From contig NZ_CAMLSE010000008.1 of assembly GCF_946482605.1 (NCBI RefSeq), positions 241,269 to 305,268 of the forward strand: a stretch of 64,000 nt of DNA. The letters run 5' to 3'. The notes beneath the pieces were generated by a model. The model was not told the origin of the DNA. It searched no databases and worked only from the letters and a program-made list of their open reading frames with translations. The first letter of the stretch is position 1, and the number at the start of each line of letters is the position of its first letter. A program made the translations under genes and the position numbers. The stretch comes from an uncultured Dyadobacter sp. Its GTDB lineage: Bacteria; Bacteroidota; Bacteroidia; Cytophagales; Spirosomataceae. Below, piece after piece: positions 26,274 to 33,743 of the stretch.

Positions 26274-27101
26274 TTAATTGAGATCGATCCGGTCAAAACT
26301 GAACATCGTCGCATAGTTGTCGGCTATGGTTGCCGAGAACGGCGTAAACATCACTCCTGAATTTTCCTTAATGCTGAATGGCTTGGGGCCATTGAATATC
26401 TTCAGAATATCGGCTTTGAGATAGACATCAGAAACGAGCGTAGTCGTTACGATCGCTTTCTGGCTGGTGAAATTCAGCTTTATTGTTCTGATGTTGTTTA
26501 ACGTCCGTTCGGTAAGACCTCCAAAGCCGCCGATATGATAGTAGTAGTTACCGTTCGGCGTACTGGCCGAATCGGCGCTGCCTTCCATTTTCAGGAAAAT
26601 ATAGCCCGGGTTCCAGTCCCAGTACATAGCCTCTTCATTGGTTGGCCCCATATCTTTATCCAGAATGCCCTTCCGTTTCGAAATGTCTGCAACACTCCGA
26701 AGACTGTCGACCCCGATCATAAATTCCATACCGATATACTCGCCGGTCAGGACGTGGTTAATACGGATTTTGCGGGACGAAGCATCGCCTTCGCGGACCA
26801 GAAAATAGCTCGAATCCTGCGGGACAGTAAATGCAGAACCGTCAATTTTGATCAGCTTGATATTCGAAATGTAGTAATTGAGCTTGTTCACGGTAAACTC
26901 TTCACCCGCCGCATTGGTATACTTTGTACTATCCAATTGCAAATCCCGGTCGCCGACTACATTATCCAGGTTGATGCGAATGGAGCCAGTCTCGATCGGA
27001 TCGGTATCATCGTCTTCATCTGGGAAAGAGCATGATACCGCAAGGATCCCTACTGTTAACGAAAGTGCGGAAAGGGATAGAAATGAAAATATGCTTTTCA
27101 T
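26274..27101 (-). CDS. MbnP-family copper-binding lipoprotein
   Basis: 275 residues. Signal peptide with lipobox AVSC (Cys24), then an acidic linker (PDEDDDTDP) and a beta-rich domain. Family landmarks are LNYYISNIKL, the IGVDSL strand, the motif MYWDWNPGYIFLKMEG and YYYHIGGFGG. The only two tryptophans of the whole protein are in the W-D-W motif, consistent with a dedicated oxidation target, and the mature protein has just two His residues, potential metal ligands. MbnP proteins bind copper after the partner enzyme converts Trp to kynurenine. The partner gene is 9 bp downstream. The ATG at 27101 is chosen by the signal peptide; a 22-residue longer frame is not signal-like. Confidence 0.87.
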   Translation of the reverse strand: MKSIFSFLSLSALSLTVGILAVSCSFPDEDDDTDPIETGSIRINLDNVVGDRDLQLDSTKYTNAAGEEFTVNKLNYYISNIKLIKIDGSAFTVPQDSSYFLVREGDASSRKIRINHVLTGEYIGMEFMIGVDSLRSVADISKRKGILDKDMGPTNEEAMYWDWNPGYIFLKMEGSADSASTPNGNYYYHIGGFGGLTERTLNNIRTIKLNFTSQKAIVTTTLVSDVYLKADILKIFNGPKPFSIKENSGVMFTPFSATIADNYATMFSFDRIDLN

Positions 27102-27131
27102 AGAGCTATGTGTTATGAAATATGACTCATG

Positions 27132-27147
27132 TGCACGACCTCGTGCA
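27132..27147. promoter_or_regulatory. Dyad upstream of the MbnP gene
   Basis: TGCACGA, 2 bp, TCGTGCA forms a perfect 16-bp dyad 30 bp upstream of the MbnP ATG, in the 120-bp gap after the second Cys-motif gene. It could be an operator for a metal-responsive regulator. I see no clear TAnnTTTG element here. Confidence 0.35.
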
Positions 27148-27221
27148 AGGAGTCGGCAAAATTGCAAAGAGATTTGTTCTAACTGATGTCAGAACTCATG
27201 ATGGGGCCGTTTTATGCGAAA

Positions 27222-27617
27222 TTAAGCCAGCGGAGGATGAAAAATATCGTCCGGAGCGATACGGGGTATGAATAACGGGAGAGAGGCGAAGTTTGCAGCT
27301 GAAGTCGTGTGCAGTATAACAGCGTTGGTTTTGAAATCAAATCCAGAGCGCTGGTCCATTACCTGGTCCAGGAGTTTGAACATATAACTTTTTTCGGCCT
27401 GCCGCTTTTCATGCTCATCCAATGCGGCAATGCGTTTGGCGAGGTAACATTTACCGTCGCAATGCATTTGGGGGCGTGCCCGGTTTTCGCATAGATTGGC
27501 AACGATATACTCCCTTCTGATCTCAAAATCCAGGTATAACAAGGGAATCACCCATACTTTGATCAGCATGAGGCTCAGCAGGCTGAGCGATATCCATTGT
27601 TTACAAGAATTTCTCAC
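27222..27617 (-). CDS. Small membrane-anchored C-x9-C-x3-C protein, copy B
   Basis: 131 residues from a GTG at 27617. Hydrophobic residues 8-30 form an N-terminal anchor, followed by REYIVANLCENRARPQMHC and DGKCYLAKRI: Cys43, Cys53 and Cys57 in the same C-x9-C-x3-C spacing as the copy at 24670, with Met51 and His52 adjacent. A charged helix (DEHEKRQAEKSY) follows, then a C-terminus ending HPPLA. The shared block of ~20 residues and identical position relative to the anchor make the two genes paralogues. Its GTG overlaps the end of the preceding gene by 17 bp. Function unknown; a periplasmic copper chaperone or thiol reductant role is inference. Confidence 0.72.
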   Translation of the reverse strand: MRNSCKQWISLSLLSLMLIKVWVIPLLYLDFEIRREYIVANLCENRARPQMHCDGKCYLAKRIAALDEHEKRQAEKSYMFKLLDQVMDQRSGFDFKTNAVILHTTSAANFASLPLFIPRIAPDDIFHPPLA

Positions 27618-28218
27618 AATAACAGAAACGAAGGAAACGCGGGAAATGGTGTTTCGATGGCAAAGGTAATGATGAATACGTATAAAGTCGTCGGAATGTT
27701 AAACGCAGGAGCCAGTTAGCCGCCAATTTGAAATCAAACCCAAAATAGCCTTCGATTCCCAAAGCGACATTGTTACTTTGCTTAAAGCGGCCTTCATAAT
27801 CGCCAAACGTCGGGCCTTTAATACGGAACTTGCCTTCGTATCCGGCAAGTGAAACGACCGGGCCATAGCCGGCATAGAGGATTCTCCTTGTGTTGCGCAT
27901 TCGCCTTACTTCATACGCAGCGTGTAAATACGCACCCGTGAATGCCTGTGAAGGGTCAGAATCGACGTATTGATGCGTGGACCCACTTGCAAAGCCTGCT
28001 CCGAGGTACAGTCGTCGGCCGGGCTTCTTCAAACTGAGCAGATAATGTGGCTCTACGATGACAGCGTTCCGTATGTAATATTGTTTGGGAAAAATGAATG
28101 AGGGCAAGCTATTGATCACATCGAGGCCAATGTAGGAAGCTCTTCTCGCAAGCGTGTCCTGCGCCTGTGAACACAGGGATGTAGTCATCAGGATAACTAT
28201 TGTAACGAATCTTTTCAT
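27601..28218 (-). CDS. Outer-membrane protein, DUF6048-like
   Basis: 205 residues with signal peptide (1-19, ending CSQAQ). The remainder alternates strand-like segments (YIRNAVIVEPHYLLSL, RRLYLGAGFASGS, RILYAGYGPVVSL, IEGYFGFDFKL), as in small barrels. Its position directly after a DUF6452-type lipoprotein, a pairing known in Bacteroidota, supports DUF6048. The final ~30 residues (after TFRRLYTYSSLPL) look unlike a barrel end and are rich in Phe/Cys/Arg, so a late frameshift or natural divergence is possible. The start overlaps the lipoprotein stop by 4 bp. Confidence 0.65.
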   Translation of the reverse strand: MKRFVTIVILMTTSLCSQAQDTLARRASYIGLDVINSLPSFIFPKQYYIRNAVIVEPHYLLSLKKPGRRLYLGAGFASGSTHQYVDSDPSQAFTGAYLHAAYEVRRMRNTRRILYAGYGPVVSLAGYEGKFRIKGPTFGDYEGRFKQSNNVALGIEGYFGFDFKLAANWLLRLTFRRLYTYSSLPLPSKHHFPRFLRFCYCEKFL

Positions 28219-28694
28219 GGCGTGATTCGGATTAGAATTCCTCCGCCAGGTACAGGACTTGTCCAGGATAGTTTACCTGGGCGAACGTAAGTGTCGTAAA
28301 TGATTTCGACCGAACGGAATGTGCTTTCGTAATGCTTCTCTTGTGACGGCTCGATAGCATCGTTTATGAATCCGCAGCCTCCTTTGTAACGGAACGTCCG
28401 TCTGTAATAAATGGAGAGGGTATCAATACGATTGGCAAACCGAAATATGTAAGTGGTTGTGTCCGAGCGAAGGGAGATGGGAAGATCTAATTCAAGATAA
28501 GACACTTTGGTTTTTGGGAGCTGTGCATTCGTAGCCTGTTGATTAAATGCGTTCAGTGCGTGTATCGAATCGAGGCGTATGGAGTCTCCCGAAAAGTTAA
28601 TCCTTGCCGTGAGCTCGGCTTGTGGTCCGCAATCCTCGCAGCTTTGGAGAGCAATGACTGCAAATAGGAATACAATCAGTAAAAGATATTTCAT
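28215..28694 (-). CDS. DUF6452-family lipoprotein
   Basis: 159 residues. Signal peptide with lipobox LQSC (Cys19), then CEDCG. The family-like core reads LDLPISLRSDTTTYIFRF and IDTLSIYY, with a later GGCGFIND segment carrying a conserved Cys, matching DUF6452 as I know it. Function is unknown; with its barrel partner it is presumably an outer-membrane assembly or surface pair. I choose the ATG at 28694 because the signal peptide begins there; an in-frame start at 28745 would add 17 hydrophilic residues. It appears to be the first gene of the minus-strand block that runs through the copper locus. Confidence 0.72.
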   Translation of the reverse strand: MKYLLLIVFLFAVIALQSCEDCGPQAELTARINFSGDSIRLDSIHALNAFNQQATNAQLPKTKVSYLELDLPISLRSDTTTYIFRFANRIDTLSIYYRRTFRYKGGCGFINDAIEPSQEKHYESTFRSVEIIYDTYVRPGKLSWTSPVPGGGILIRITP

Positions 28695-28804
28695 AAAGAT
28701 GGAAAAGGTTTTGCGCAGCTTCTGAGACACATTTTCTTCTGGCAACGTTGCCTACCGCAGGATAATCGCTGGATTTATGTGTTCTGGATTTGCCTTTTTA
28801 AAGT

Positions 28805-28812
28805 TATATTTG
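28805..28812 (+). promoter_or_regulatory. Promoter -7 element of the Uma2 gene
   Basis: TATATTTG at 28805-28812 is an exact TAnnTTTG match, 14 bp before the ATG at 28827, giving a very short leader. The -33 box is not clear. Confidence 0.45.
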
Positions 28813-28826
28813 GTAAAAAGCACACT

Positions 28827-29441
28827 ATGGCAACACTTGCACTTTCACAATCGACCATGTACTCAGAAGAGGAATATCTCCGGCTCGAAAACGACGCATT
28901 GGAAAAAAGTGAATATTTCCAGGGGAAGATCGTCATGATGGCTGGGGGGACGCCGAACCACAATCGCGTTAAGGAAAATATTATTGGCGAAATTTATCCC
29001 ATCCTTAAAAAGCAGAGATCCTGCAAAAGTTATTCGAGCGATCAGCGGATCCACATTCCTTCCAATTCTCTATACACCTATCCCGACATTGCGATCGTGT
29101 GCGGACCCAACCGGTATGCGGAGTTGGACCGGAATAGTATCGTCAACCCGTCTGTGATTATTGAAATAATGTCTGCCGGTACGGGAGATTATGATCTCGG
29201 CGAGAAGTTCAGGTTGTACCGCGACATCGAATCTTTACAGGAGTATATCACCATCCATTCTCTGCATGTAGAAGCGGAAGTGTGGAGGCGCACTGCGGAC
29301 AATCACTGGCTCCTTGCCGATGACGCCTTTTCGTTAAATGACTCCATTACCATTCAATCCATTGGCGCTACCCTGCAAATGGCCGATCTTTACGATGGCA
29401 CCGAGAATGTAGGCAGTCTCTTTCCGGCTCCCAAAGAGTAA
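28827..29441 (+). CDS. Uma2-family putative nuclease-fold protein (copy 1)
   Basis: 204-residue protein of the PD-(D/E)xK-like Uma2 family. It shows the N-terminal MYSEEEYLRLEN helix, the GKIVMMAGGTPNHNRV block with conserved His, the metal-site Asp in YPDIAIVCG and Glu in VIIEIMSAGTGDYD, followed by the conserved K-F-x-x-Y-R segment. Uma2 proteins are common and multicopy in Cyanobacteria and Spirosomaceae, and their biological role is not established. The usual VEVLSPST is replaced by IEIMSAGT. The ATG at 28827 fits the -7 element at 28805. It is a single-gene unit; the exbB promoter begins just after its stop. Confidence 0.85.
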   Translation: MATLALSQSTMYSEEEYLRLENDALEKSEYFQGKIVMMAGGTPNHNRVKENIIGEIYPILKKQRSCKSYSSDQRIHIPSNSLYTYPDIAIVCGPNRYAELDRNSIVNPSVIIEIMSAGTGDYDLGEKFRLYRDIESLQEYITIHSLHVEAEVWRRTADNHWLLADDAFSLNDSITIQSIGATLQMADLYDGTENVGSLFPAPKE

Positions 29442-29447
29442 TTTTCC

Positions 29448-29455
29448 TATATTTG
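29448..29455 (+). promoter_or_regulatory. exbB promoter -7 element
   Basis: TATATTTG followed by C is an exact TAnnTTTG match 7 bp after the Uma2 stop. It predicts a ~100-nt leader for exbB. The -33 match is weak. Confidence 0.5.
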
Positions 29456-29561
29456 CCCTTTGAACAATAAGGGCCCTTTCGCTCCGTTTATTTTCAAAAT
29501 TGTTTTTTTGTAGAATCGACCTCTGTTCCATTCGCTTAACCATTCACTTTTTACTTCTCAT

Positions 29562-30242
29562 ATGATGCTTCTGCAAGCACTTACTGACTCTACTGCGGCT
29601 GCACCCGTCGCTGAGCAGGGCCTTTCTGTAATCGATCTTCTTGCAAAAGGGGGCTGGGTGATGTTGCCACTCGGGCTGTTGTTTCTGGCCACATTATTTC
29701 TCATTATCGAGCGTTTCCTGGGAATTGGAGCTAACGGAAAGATAGAGCTTCAATTTGTGGATAATGTCAAAGATTTTATTCAACAGGGAAACCTGAAATC
29801 GGCTGAGTCGCTTTGCAGGAATCAACGTAATGCAGCAGGACGCATTTTGGAAAGGGCGATTGGACGCATTGGTTATCCGATCAAGGATATTGAGACCACG
29901 ATCGAGAATGCAAGCCAGATCGAGATTCAGAGAATGGAAGGTAATTTGCCTTACCTGGGGGTTATCGCCGGTATCGCGCCGATGCTCGGGTTTGTGGGAA
30001 CGATTTCCGGTATCATCCGTATCTTCTACGACATTTCAATTTCAAACGATTTCAATATCAGCACCATCGCGGGTGGTATGTACGAAAAAATGATCACGTC
30101 CGGCTCCGGTCTGATCATCGGTCTGATCGCCTATGCCGGCTACCACTTGCTGAACATGAAAATCGACCGGTTTGCTTTGCGCCTGCAAATGGCTGCTTCC
30201 GATTTTCTGGATGTGCTTCAAAAGCCGGTTGCCGCGAAATAG
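29562..30242 (+). CDS. exbB: ExbB/TolQ/MotA-family proton channel
   Basis: 226-residue inner-membrane subunit that uses the proton gradient, with ExbD, to energise TonB. Helix 1 lies near residues 30-50 (GGWVMLPLGLLFLATLFLI). A long cytoplasmic loop follows, then helices 2 and 3 with GNLPYLGVIAGIAPMLGFVGT and the conserved GLIIGLIAYAGYHLL. The TM2/TM3 pattern with TPxLGLxGT-like Ala-Pro-Met-Leu-Gly is family-typical. The partner exbD gene starts 66 bp downstream; no free-standing TonB gene is present here. Promoter -7 at 29448-29455. Confidence 0.9.
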   Translation: MMLLQALTDSTAAAPVAEQGLSVIDLLAKGGWVMLPLGLLFLATLFLIIERFLGIGANGKIELQFVDNVKDFIQQGNLKSAESLCRNQRNAAGRILERAIGRIGYPIKDIETTIENASQIEIQRMEGNLPYLGVIAGIAPMLGFVGTISGIIRIFYDISISNDFNISTIAGGMYEKMITSGSGLIIGLIAYAGYHLLNMKIDRFALRLQMAASDFLDVLQKPVAAK

Positions 30243-30308
30243 ATATTTAAGGTCCTGGAATGTCTGTAAGGCCGGCCAGGGCTGACAACCCAATATTTTT
30301 CCTCAAAT

Positions 30309-30701
30309 ATGAAAATACGTCGGAAGAGCCGGTTTGCCCCGGAAGTGTTTACGCACTCGCTCAACGATATCATGTTCTTCCTGCTGTTGTTCTTTTTGAT
30401 CATCTCTACGATGTCCAATCCGAACGTGATCAAACTGATGCTGCCGAAAGCATCAGCGACTCAGCAGATGTACAAAAAGCAAATTACATTGTCGGTTGAC
30501 GATAAAAAGGCATATTTCATCGATAAGGAGCCCATTCCGTTTGACAGGCTGGAAGCGGAATTGCAGAATATCTTCGCAAATGTGGAGGAACGCACCGTCG
30601 TGTTGCGTGTTGATAAGAACCTCGCAGTGCAGGACCTGGTGGACGTTCTCGAAATCGGTGCCAAAAACGATATTAAGATGGTAATGGCTACGGCCAAATA
30701 A
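30309..30701 (+). CDS. exbD: ExbD/TolR-family protein
   Basis: 130 residues with one N-terminal transmembrane helix (residues ~19-37, DIMFFLLLFFLIISTM) carrying the conserved Asp at its cytoplasmic start, which takes part in proton flow. A periplasmic alpha/beta domain follows, with VVLRVDKNLAVQDLVDVLE typical of ExbD/TolR. It pairs with the preceding exbB. Only one ExbD is present, whereas many Bacteroidota carry two exbD and a tonB in the same cluster. The nearby M56 proteins with TonB domains may be the clients (inference). A bidirectional hairpin ends the operon. Confidence 0.88.
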   Translation: MKIRRKSRFAPEVFTHSLNDIMFFLLLFFLIISTMSNPNVIKLMLPKASATQQMYKKQITLSVDDKKAYFIDKEPIPFDRLEAELQNIFANVEERTVVLRVDKNLAVQDLVDVLEIGAKNDIKMVMATAK

Positions 30702-30730
30702 AATAGGAGACAGAAAGAGGGGATGAAAGA

Positions 30731-30766
30731 AAAAGGGTTTGAAGATTTCGGTCTTCAAGCCCTTTT
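30731..30766. terminator. Bidirectional terminator between exbD and the Gfo/Idh gene
   Basis: Arms 30731-30745 and 30752-30766 pair over 15 positions with one wobble, around TTTCGG-like loop bases, with A/T runs outside on both sides. It serves the two convergent genes. Confidence 0.85.
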
Positions 30767-30772
30767 ATGTTT

Positions 30773-31801
30773 TTAATGGTTTGCTGCACTTTGGTATATC
30801 AGTTCCACGATCGATTGGAGGACAGCGCCTTCTTCGGCGGTGCATATCTGGGCAGGCTTGCTGTCGCAGAGGTCGAGAAAGGCTCTGGTGTTTTCGAGCT
30901 GGAAATCGACCTCGCTCAAATGCGGAAACCGGATATCGGCAAGTTCGCCTGCTACTTCGGTGTGAACAGACAACGGGAACAGTCTCGCTCCGCCTTTGCT
31001 GCCAAAAATTTCAAGGTTGATCACTTCTTCATCCTGCATGTTCAGCGCGAATGAAGTGGAAAGGGATACGCTTACATTGCCAGGAAACGAAAGGTAGGCG
31101 AAGCAGGCGTCTTCCACTTCGAAGCTTGCCGGATCCCATGCGCCTTTGAGGCCTTTCCCGCCGGCCTTACCGATAAAATCGTAGGTATTCGCCACAACAC
31201 GGTCGGGTTGCTGATAGCCTGTCAGACCCAATGCAAGGTCAAGGATGTGTACGCCAAGGTCTATCATCGCCCCTCCGCCCTGGATGGTTTTATTGGTGAA
31301 ATTCCCCCAGCCCGGAATGCCGCGGCGGCGCAGGTAATGGGCTTTAACATGGTAAATCTCTCCCAGATGGCCGAGCGCATCGTAGTTTTTCAGCGTCGTG
31401 TATTCGGGAGCATGGCGGCGTTGAAAGTTATAAGCCAGCACTAAGCCATTCTTTTTGGCCAGATCGGCCATTTCACGTGCTTCACGGGCATTCATAGCCG
31501 GTGGTTTCTCACAGAAAACATGACAGCCGTTTTCGAGCGCCTGCATTGTGAATGGATAATGCAGGTTATTCGCCGTGCAATTGATCACAATGTCGGGCTT
31601 GCCTTCGCTCCGGTACATTTCATCAGGATTATCGAAAGCGAACGGGACGCCGTGCTTGTCTGAGAGTGCAGCGGCCTTGTGAATGTCGCGGCTGCATATG
31701 GCTATCGCCTTCACCCTGTCGGAAAGCTTTGCCAATGCAGGAAGGTGGTTCTGATCGGCAATATGCCCGCCGCCGATGATTGCCGCTTTAAGAATAGACA
31801 T
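30773..31801 (-). CDS. Gfo/Idh/MocA-family oxidoreductase
   Basis: 342-residue NAD(P)-dependent dehydrogenase, usually acting on sugars or sugar derivatives. The N-terminal Rossmann fold has GGGHIADQNHLPAL (residues ~10-23), the catalytic-loop motif VFCEKPPAM (about 94-102) with the conserved Lys, and the C-terminal domain has GGGAMIDLGVHILDLAL with the family His/Asp. The substrate is unknown. It is a single gene, convergent with exbD across a shared terminator and separated from the M56 gene by ~95 bp in which I see nothing definite. Confidence 0.88.
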   Translation of the reverse strand: MSILKAAIIGGGHIADQNHLPALAKLSDRVKAIAICSRDIHKAAALSDKHGVPFAFDNPDEMYRSEGKPDIVINCTANNLHYPFTMQALENGCHVFCEKPPAMNAREAREMADLAKKNGLVLAYNFQRRHAPEYTTLKNYDALGHLGEIYHVKAHYLRRRGIPGWGNFTNKTIQGGGAMIDLGVHILDLALGLTGYQQPDRVVANTYDFIGKAGGKGLKGAWDPASFEVEDACFAYLSFPGNVSVSLSTSFALNMQDEEVINLEIFGSKGGARLFPLSVHTEVAGELADIRFPHLSEVDFQLENTRAFLDLCDSKPAQICTAEEGAVLQSIVELIYQSAANH

Positions 31802-31896
31802 GAACTGGAAGAATAGGTTATGGTTTTATTCTTCCAAATATCATGAATTAAGTTCAGAAAGCGGTTTTTGGGGCAATCGTTGTGGCCGGCGAATGA

Positions 31897-33723
31897 CTAC
31901 TCCCTGGCCTCGGCATTGTGATCGCGGCGCCAACTATACCGCTTTGAGGTAAATCCGTAATTGAGATATCTGTACTTTTCTTTTTCCATCATTACGGCCT
32001 CGCTAGCAGGATTGAGGGAAAGCATTGAGGGATTAGTGACATAATTGACTTCCGGCTTTTTGCCGGAGGGTGACAAGTCCACCGAGCCGTTGAACATCGC
32101 CCCGAATTCAGCTATTGCACTAAGCGCCTTCAATCCCGTCGCATTAAAATTCATAAAGCCCTGGCGCTTGTCCTGCTCATTTTTTTCAATTTTAAAGTTG
32201 ACTTCCAAAGTGTATTCCATCTCAACCGGCTTGCCGTTTTGCACCGCCGGATTCCATCTTGGCATTTCGTTCACCACGCGCAGTGCTTCCTTATCGATGC
32301 CGTAGCCGATGTTTTTAAGACTTTTCGCATTGCGGATATCGCCGGCTTTGTCAACGGTGAAGGAAACCAATGCGATCGCCTCCACATTAGCCCGACGTGC
32401 CACTTCCGGATATTTCAGATTTTGAAGCAGATATTGCATCAATGCCTCGTTGCCACCGGGAAACGCGGGCCGCTGCTCGGCCACTTTCATATCGTCATCA
32501 TTGGTCGGGGACGAGGTGGATGCAGGAGTAACCGTATTTTCGGGAGCCATCGTCCGACCGACAATCACAGGGCCCGTGATTTGGTTTGCCGCCTTTTTAA
32601 TGATCATTCCCAGCTCCTGATTGTTATCTGTAAGCTTAAATTCCTGCGTTTCATATGCAACGTGCGTGATGACCAGCTTTGAATTCGCAGGCACATTGTG
32701 CAGCTCAAACCGGCCATTCCGGTCTGTGGTTGTGCCGCGGGTCGTTCCCGCTATGATGATGGTGGCATCCTCGACCGGCCCGTCGATTTCATCGGCAATG
32801 AGCCCTCTGACCCGTATGGTTTGTTCAACTGCTGCTTTGAGCTGACCGATAGCCTGCATGGGCGGACGCGAAGCGGAAATGGCAACCGAAGATACCACAA
32901 CGGGTAAAATCAGTAAATACTTGGTCAATAACCACCGTGAACTGCGTTTCTTGTAAATCATCTGGATCCGGCGTTTTAGCAATGATGAATTAAAAAAATG
33001 ATTGGCAATAGCGATGTCCGGACTGCGCATTGCATACGCGACGAGGAATGAGGCATAATCGTTCCGGTCCGGAACAGGCTGATCGGCCAGGTATTCGTGG
33101 ACGCTTTCAATGGAGCGCTTGTACAGCCACACGATAGGATTTGCCCAGAAGCATATTTTCAGCAACTCGATCAAAAGGACGTCGGCGGTGTGCCATTGGC
33201 GGATGTGCTCGTGTTCGTGCCGGATGACGGCATCGGGATTATGGTAGTAATCATGAGGGCTTAAAAACAGCCAGTGAAAGAATGAAAACGAGCTCCCGCC
33301 CTGAATGCCTGTGTTTTCGGGTAATATTAGTAATGTGTAATGATCCATATCGATCCTTTCGCTTCTCCCGGCCATTTTGTAAAGCTTGAAAACGCCCGAA
33401 GCGAATTTCCAGACCAAGGCCAATGCGAAGGCGACATAGAGTCCGGCAACCCAGTGCCATATGTTTATGCCCGCTTCGGGAGCTTTGTCGGCGACTACGG
33501 CCACCGAAATCGTGGCTTTCTGGTAGACCGTTTCCGGCACATAGATGGTTGTGATCGGCTCGTTCAAATGGACCGCGGGTAAAGCAAATGCGATCAGCAG
33601 CGTCCCCAGCAAGTAAAGCCGGTTCCAGTGAAAGAAGGTATGCTTTCGAAGCAGAAGCCAATAGCAGGCATAAAAGAGTAGCCAGTATGCATTGACTTTC
33701 GCCAGATAGAGGAGCGTTTCCAT
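31897..33723 (-). CDS. M56 (BlaR1-like) metallopeptidase with CarboxypepD and TonB domains
   Basis: 608 residues. N-terminal helices frame an M56 peptidase domain with the zinc motif HEHEHIRQWH (about residue 168) in a membrane context, and a further helix near residue 275. The periplasmic part holds a carboxypeptidase-regulatory-like domain (~300-370: VRGLIADEIDG, TTTDRNGRFEL) and then a TonB C-terminal domain (~415-520: AFPGGNEALMQYLLQNLKYP, GYGIDKEALRVV). M56 proteins sense a signal and cleave a BlaI-type repressor; the TonB domain suggests a second role at the envelope. It starts 20 bp after the second M56 gene and is the last of the blaI operon. Confidence 0.87.
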   Translation of the reverse strand: METLLYLAKVNAYWLLFYACYWLLLRKHTFFHWNRLYLLGTLLIAFALPAVHLNEPITTIYVPETVYQKATISVAVVADKAPEAGINIWHWVAGLYVAFALALVWKFASGVFKLYKMAGRSERIDMDHYTLLILPENTGIQGGSSFSFFHWLFLSPHDYYHNPDAVIRHEHEHIRQWHTADVLLIELLKICFWANPIVWLYKRSIESVHEYLADQPVPDRNDYASFLVAYAMRSPDIAIANHFFNSSLLKRRIQMIYKKRSSRWLLTKYLLILPVVVSSVAISASRPPMQAIGQLKAAVEQTIRVRGLIADEIDGPVEDATIIIAGTTRGTTTDRNGRFELHNVPANSKLVITHVAYETQEFKLTDNNQELGMIIKKAANQITGPVIVGRTMAPENTVTPASTSSPTNDDDMKVAEQRPAFPGGNEALMQYLLQNLKYPEVARRANVEAIALVSFTVDKAGDIRNAKSLKNIGYGIDKEALRVVNEMPRWNPAVQNGKPVEMEYTLEVNFKIEKNEQDKRQGFMNFNATGLKALSAIAEFGAMFNGSVDLSPSGKKPEVNYVTNPSMLSLNPASEAVMMEKEKYRYLNYGFTSKRYSWRRDHNAEARE

Positions 33724-33743
33724 GCAGAGAGCAGTTACAGGGC

